From assembly GCA_027257055.1 (NCBI GenBank), contig JAPVLO010000146.1, positions 2,046,001-2,110,000 on the forward strand: a stretch of 64,000 nt of DNA, given 5' to 3'. The stretch is from Cephalopachus bancanus (lineage: Eukaryota; Chordata; Mammalia; Primates; Tarsiidae). Shown here piece after piece: positions 60,536 to 64,000 of this stretch. The translations under genes were made by a program, and so were the position numbers. Below the pieces are notes generated by a model. That model had not been told where the DNA came from and made no database searches. It was given only the letters and a program-made list of their open reading frames with translations. How positions within the stretch are numbered: the first letter of the stretch is position 1; each line of letters starts with the position of its first letter.

Positions 60536-61298
60536 GCAACTTACTTTTATTAGACATAAGTACTATAAAATGCAGTAGTCAGATATAGGAGAAATTATTG
60601 AGGCCCAACGTGAGAAAAAAAAAATACAGGATACTTGTGCCAAAGGGAAACTAACTGGTTTATCGGTTCATTGATTTATTAAGATCTATTATTGCCTGAG
60701 AAGTCACTGAAGGAGAAGCATGATGAATGGTACTCAAGGCAATTTTAGAGCTAGAAAAATCTGCCCTTTAATAAACTTATTGGTAGTTTACTTACTTAAT
60801 GGTAGCTTCTAGCACTAGAGGTAGAAATATTAATATACTTTGGAGTTCACCTCTTTGTTTTGGAAAGAACCGACTTTGGTGGTGCTTTTTAATTATGTAG
60901 ATGTAGGGCAAATTTGGATAAAGATCAGGAAGGGTTCTTGGATGAGGGGAAGTGCTACCTTTGCAAGTGTGGTTCAATGCTCTATAATATGTTTGATGGA
61001 TCAAAGTGACTGTGGCTGAAGACAGCTGCTTATAAAGACCCCAAGAGACAACTCACTTTAAGGAGGAGGGCAGTCTAGAGTGGCAGCCAGGGCCAGCATC
61101 TTCATTAGAAGTAGACACGGATGTGGTTGAAACAAGAACACTTCCTGGCTGACAACAGATTATGGCTTTGGAAACGTAGACCCATTGTAGTGTGCTGTGA
61201 ACATTGCTGAATGTGAGTCTTGGGGGGCAGATGAAGCTCCAGCCCTTCTCTGAACACCACGGAGATACTGACATAGTAGGAAGTTCTTCATGACCAAA
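60536..61298. other. Unique DNA, no feature recognised
   Basis: No repeat or gene recognised. Confidence 0.4.
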
Positions 61299-61299
61299 G

Positions 61300-61870
61300 A
61301 CAGACCTTAGACAGATTAAATGTAACAGAGTTCAACTGAACAAAGAACAATTTGTGAATCGGGCAGTCTCTATTTGAACCAGAGTAGGCTCAGAGAGACT
61401 TCAGCACAGCTATGAGGTAGAAGAAAATTTACAGACAGAAAAAGGAAGCGAGGTACAGACACAGTCAGACAGGTTATAGCTTAGCTTTTGTCTATTTGAA
61501 GCTGATTTGAACAGTTGGCCTCCTTTGATTAACTGAAACTAGTTGATTTGTATAAGAATGGGTTACAGTCTGTGTACACATACAGTTAGGTTACTGTTCG
61601 TTACGTATGGAGGAAATCATCTTACAAGAGAAGCCAGCTTTAGGCTAAATTTAATTTAACACTTGTCACCAGAGCATGACTAGGAGAGAACTGGGACTGC
61701 TCAGAATTGCTGGAGTGCCTGGTTAAGGGACTGTTTTACCAGAGACCCCATGATGCAGATAATGGAGCATTTTAAAAGACAGGCACAATTTTCTAACCCA
61801 TTGGATTTTCTTGACTTACCCTGTGGCTGGCGGTTTGGATGAAAGGTGGGGGGAGTCTTTGTATTAAGGA
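61300..61870. mobile_element. LTR-like old repeat
   Basis: 'taacagagttcaactgaac', 'aaagaacaatttgtgaatcgggcag', 'gctcagagagacttcagcacagc', 'gaacagttggcctcctttgattaactgaaac' and 'gttacagtctgtgtacacatacagttaggttac' are wording I associate with an ERV-related repeat. The exact family and orientation are not certain. Confidence 0.45.
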
Positions 61871-61898
61871 AGGAAATATACTCAGGTAAATGGAATTA

Positions 61899-62179
61899 GG
61901 GCTGGGCATGGTGGCTCACACCTGTAATCCCAGACCTTTGGGAGGCCGAGGAATAAGGATTGCTTGAAGCCAGGAGTTTGAGACCAGCCTGGTCAATACA
62001 GTGAGACTTCGTCTCTACAAAAAAATTAAAACATTAGCTGGGTGTGGTTGTTTGCATCTATAGTCCCAGTTACTCTGGAGGCTGAGACAGGAGGATTGCT
62101 TGAGCCCAGGAATTTGAGGCTTTAGTGAGCTATGTTTGCACCAATGTACTCCAGGTTGGGCATAGAGTGAGACGCTATC
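61899..62179 (+). mobile_element. Old dimeric Alu (AluJ-like)
   Basis: 'ggctgggcatggtggctcac', 'ttgcttgaagccaggagtttgagaccag' and 'gagctatgtttgcaccaatgtactcc' to 'gagacgctatc'. It is abutted directly by the T-run of the next Alu. Confidence 0.93.
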
Positions 62180-62474
62180 TTTTTTTTTTTTTGAGTTGGA
62201 ATCTCACTGTGTCACCCAGGCTGGAGTGCAGTGGTATACTCACGGCCACCACAGCCTCGACCTGCTGTGCTCAGGCTATCCTTCTGCCTCAGCTTTCCAA
62301 GTAGCTGGAACTACAGGCATGTGCCACCACGCCTGGCTAATTTTTCTTGATTTATTATAGAGATGAGGTCTCGCCAACTTGCCCAGGCTGGTCTCGAACC
62401 CGTGGACTCAGGCAATCCTCTCACCTCAGCCTACCAAAGTGCTGGGATTATAGGCGTGAGACACCATGCCCGGA
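62180..62474 (-). mobile_element. Dimeric Alu, opposite orientation
   Basis: T-run and 'gagttggaatctcactgtg' to 'gacaccatgcccggac'. It lies between two sense Alus. Confidence 0.93.
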
Positions 62475-62501
62475 CTTTTTAATTTAAAAGATAGGGTCTC
62501 T

Positions 62502-62790
62502 GACCAGGCATGGTGTCTCACGCCAATAATCCCAGCACTTTGTAGGCTGAGGTGAGAGGACTGCCTGAGCCCATGGGTTCGAGACCAGCCTGGGCAACTT
62601 GGCGAGACCTCATCTCTATAATAAATAAAAAAATTAGCTGCTTGGTGGTGTGCGCCTGTAGTTCCAGCCACTTGGAAGGCTGAGGTGGCAGAATCGCCTG
62701 AGCCCAGCACATTGAGACTGTGGTGGCCATGAGCATGCCACTGCACTCCAGCCTGGTTGACAGAGTAAGATTTCAACTAAAAAAAAATAA
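62502..62790 (+). mobile_element. Dimeric Alu, third of cluster
   Basis: 'gaccaggcatggtgtctcacg' to 'gatttcaact' plus an A-rich tail. The 116-codon minus frame (62426-62776) is the translated Alu. Confidence 0.93.
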
Positions 62791-62869
62791 TGAAAATAGG
62801 GATCCAAACAGGTTAATTTTAAAACGAAATAAAATGTGACCTAATCGTGTGCCCCAAGAAATAGAATCA

Positions 62870-63268
62870 ATGCACATATACAAGGAGAGAGAGAGAGACA
62901 GAAAGATAGATAATTTATTTTAAGAAATTGGCTCACACAACTGTGAAGTTGGCAAGTCTAAAATCTGAAGGGTCGGCTAGCAGTTTGGGAACTCAGGCAG
63001 GATTTCTGTGTTACAATCTTGAGGCAGTTACAATTCCTTCTTCCCTGGTAAATCTCAGTTTTTGCTCTGAAGGCCTTTGGTTGATTGGCTGAGACCTACT
63101 CACACTATAATGAGTAATCAGCTTTAACTAAAGGCAACTGATTGTAGATGTTAATTATACCTAAAAATGTTAATTTCATCTCCCTTCATAGTAACATCTA
63201 AAATAGTATTTAACCAAACAACTAGGCACCTATAAGCTAGCCAAGCTGATATATAAAATTAAACATCA
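62870..63268 (-). mobile_element. ERVL/MLT2-like LTR
   Basis: 'tttaagaaattggctcacacaactgtgaagttgg', 'ggcctttggttgattggctgagacctactcacac', 'caactgattgtagatgttaat' and 'gctgatatataaaatt' follow a familiar reversed LTR. A short (GA)n lies at 62886-62900. Confidence 0.6.
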
Positions 63269-64000
63269 TGCTGGGGAAACAGCACAGGCTGGTTATAAAG
63301 CATAGTGACTTCTAGCTTAGTAATGGAATATATATATTTATTACAAAAAATAAGGTACAAAGTCATATGTGGTTTTTTCCATAAAAAGGATTCAGGAGAT
63401 ATAGGGGTTCTAGAGGAGTGGGAGTTCACATATACCTGGGGTGAACAAGACAAGGACAATTTAGATAGAAAAAAAGGCCAGCTTCAGGGAAAGTCTTAGT
63501 TAAAAAGATTGAATTGGGAATAGCATAGCTTGGGACAGAAGGGGAAGCAGTAGAGGATTGGAAACAGACTGAACATTGTGAATTAAATGGAAGTGGGGGG
63601 ATTATCAAAGTTTCTGGGCACAGGAATGACATAAATACAGTGGTGTTGCTGATTGTATATGTGATGGGGACTGGTATGCAAACACATTTGAAAGTGGAGG
63701 TGAGGAGCAAAAGCAATTGGAGTTCAAGGGAGGGAGGAAGAGAGCATTCATGTGGGCAGCTCAGGGAAGATGGCACAGGAAGTTTGCTCTGATGTGGCCC
63801 TTGAAGGATGAGGAAAACTTCAAAAGGAAGAAGAGGGAGTAAGAAAACTTGAAAAAGCCATGGGGGCCAAATATACATACGGTGCAATTGAGCCTGGGTC
63901 ACCCCAGGTGTATGTGAATTCCCACTCCTCTAGAATCCCCGTTTCCTATCTAAACCCCTTTTATGGCATGTACCACATACTACTTTGTGCCTTAGTTTTT
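63269..64000. other. Mostly unique; faint L2 resemblance at 63580-63860
   Basis: 'tggcccttgaaggatgagg' and neighbouring purine-rich wording hint at L2. The 158-codon minus frame at 63426-63902 is antisense to this and has no domain. Confidence 0.35.

Noticed and set aside
63426..63902. 158-codon minus frame with hydrophobic and Pro-rich content
   Set aside because: No recognisable family. It is antisense to purine-rich DNA, which tends to be open, and no conservation evidence exists.

Overview
The window is mammalian, specifically primate, nuclear DNA of intergenic or intronic character. It carries many dimeric 7SL-derived Alu elements (two arms, A-rich linker, A-tail, target-site duplications), L1, L2, MIR, MaLR-type LTRs, an MER5A-like hAT relic, mariner relics and many microsatellites. 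I could not support any intact protein-coding gene. The longest open frames are low-complexity translations or chance frames.

The youngest Alus do not match the anthropoid consensus. Read in sense they begin GCCGGGCTCGGTGGCTCAGCC, have a CTCTACAATAAATC linker region, use GTAGTTCCAGCTACTTGGAAG in the right arm and end GACTCCAACTC before the A-tail. The lemur Alu type and the tRNA/Alu fusion SINE typical of lorises and galagos were not seen. My best inference is a non-anthropoid haplorhine such as a tarsier. This rests on exclusion and recall of families and is not proven.

Layout. 0-5 kb: mostly unique AT-rich DNA, LTR fragments, a broken mariner inside an L2 relic (3.1-4.0 kb) and a young Alu. 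5-11.3 kb: Alu-rich, with two MaLR LTRs and a possible conserved patch near 10.1 kb. 11.3-13.8 kb: L1 fragments, including an antisense ORF2 C-terminal piece. 14.8-16.4 kb: MIR with a TG tract and a degenerate ~37-bp minisatellite. 17-24.7 kb: MIR, L2, L1 and an Alu. 24.7-27 kb: repeat-poor. 27.8-28.2 kb: a ~410-bp polypyrimidine tract. 29.7-33 kb: L2, MIR and three Alus. 35-38.4 kb: an old L1 split by an LTR that itself carries two Alus. 39-43 kb: an LTR relic, a candidate 155-bp exon and a mariner-like palindromic element. 44.8-45.6 kb: a 5'-truncated UBC polyubiquitin retropseudogene with an Alu in its 3' UTR. 45.6-47.2 kb: an L2 split by a second mariner. 47.4-49.8 kb: stacked MaLR LTRs, an Alu, a palindromic relic and MER5A. 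50-56 kb: largely unique, with a CCAAT pentamer array, a CA tract and L2. 56-57.8 kb: LTR, MIR, Alu and L1 fragments. 57.8-61.3 kb: repeat-poor, possibly regulatory. 61.3-63.3 kb: LTRs flanking a three-Alu cluster.

No set of genes works together here. The main content is a readable insertion history: old L2, MIR and L1M, then MaLR LTRs and mariners, then the young Alus. Repeat edges are estimates made by eye. Family names come from recognition of consensus-like wording, not from a database search.
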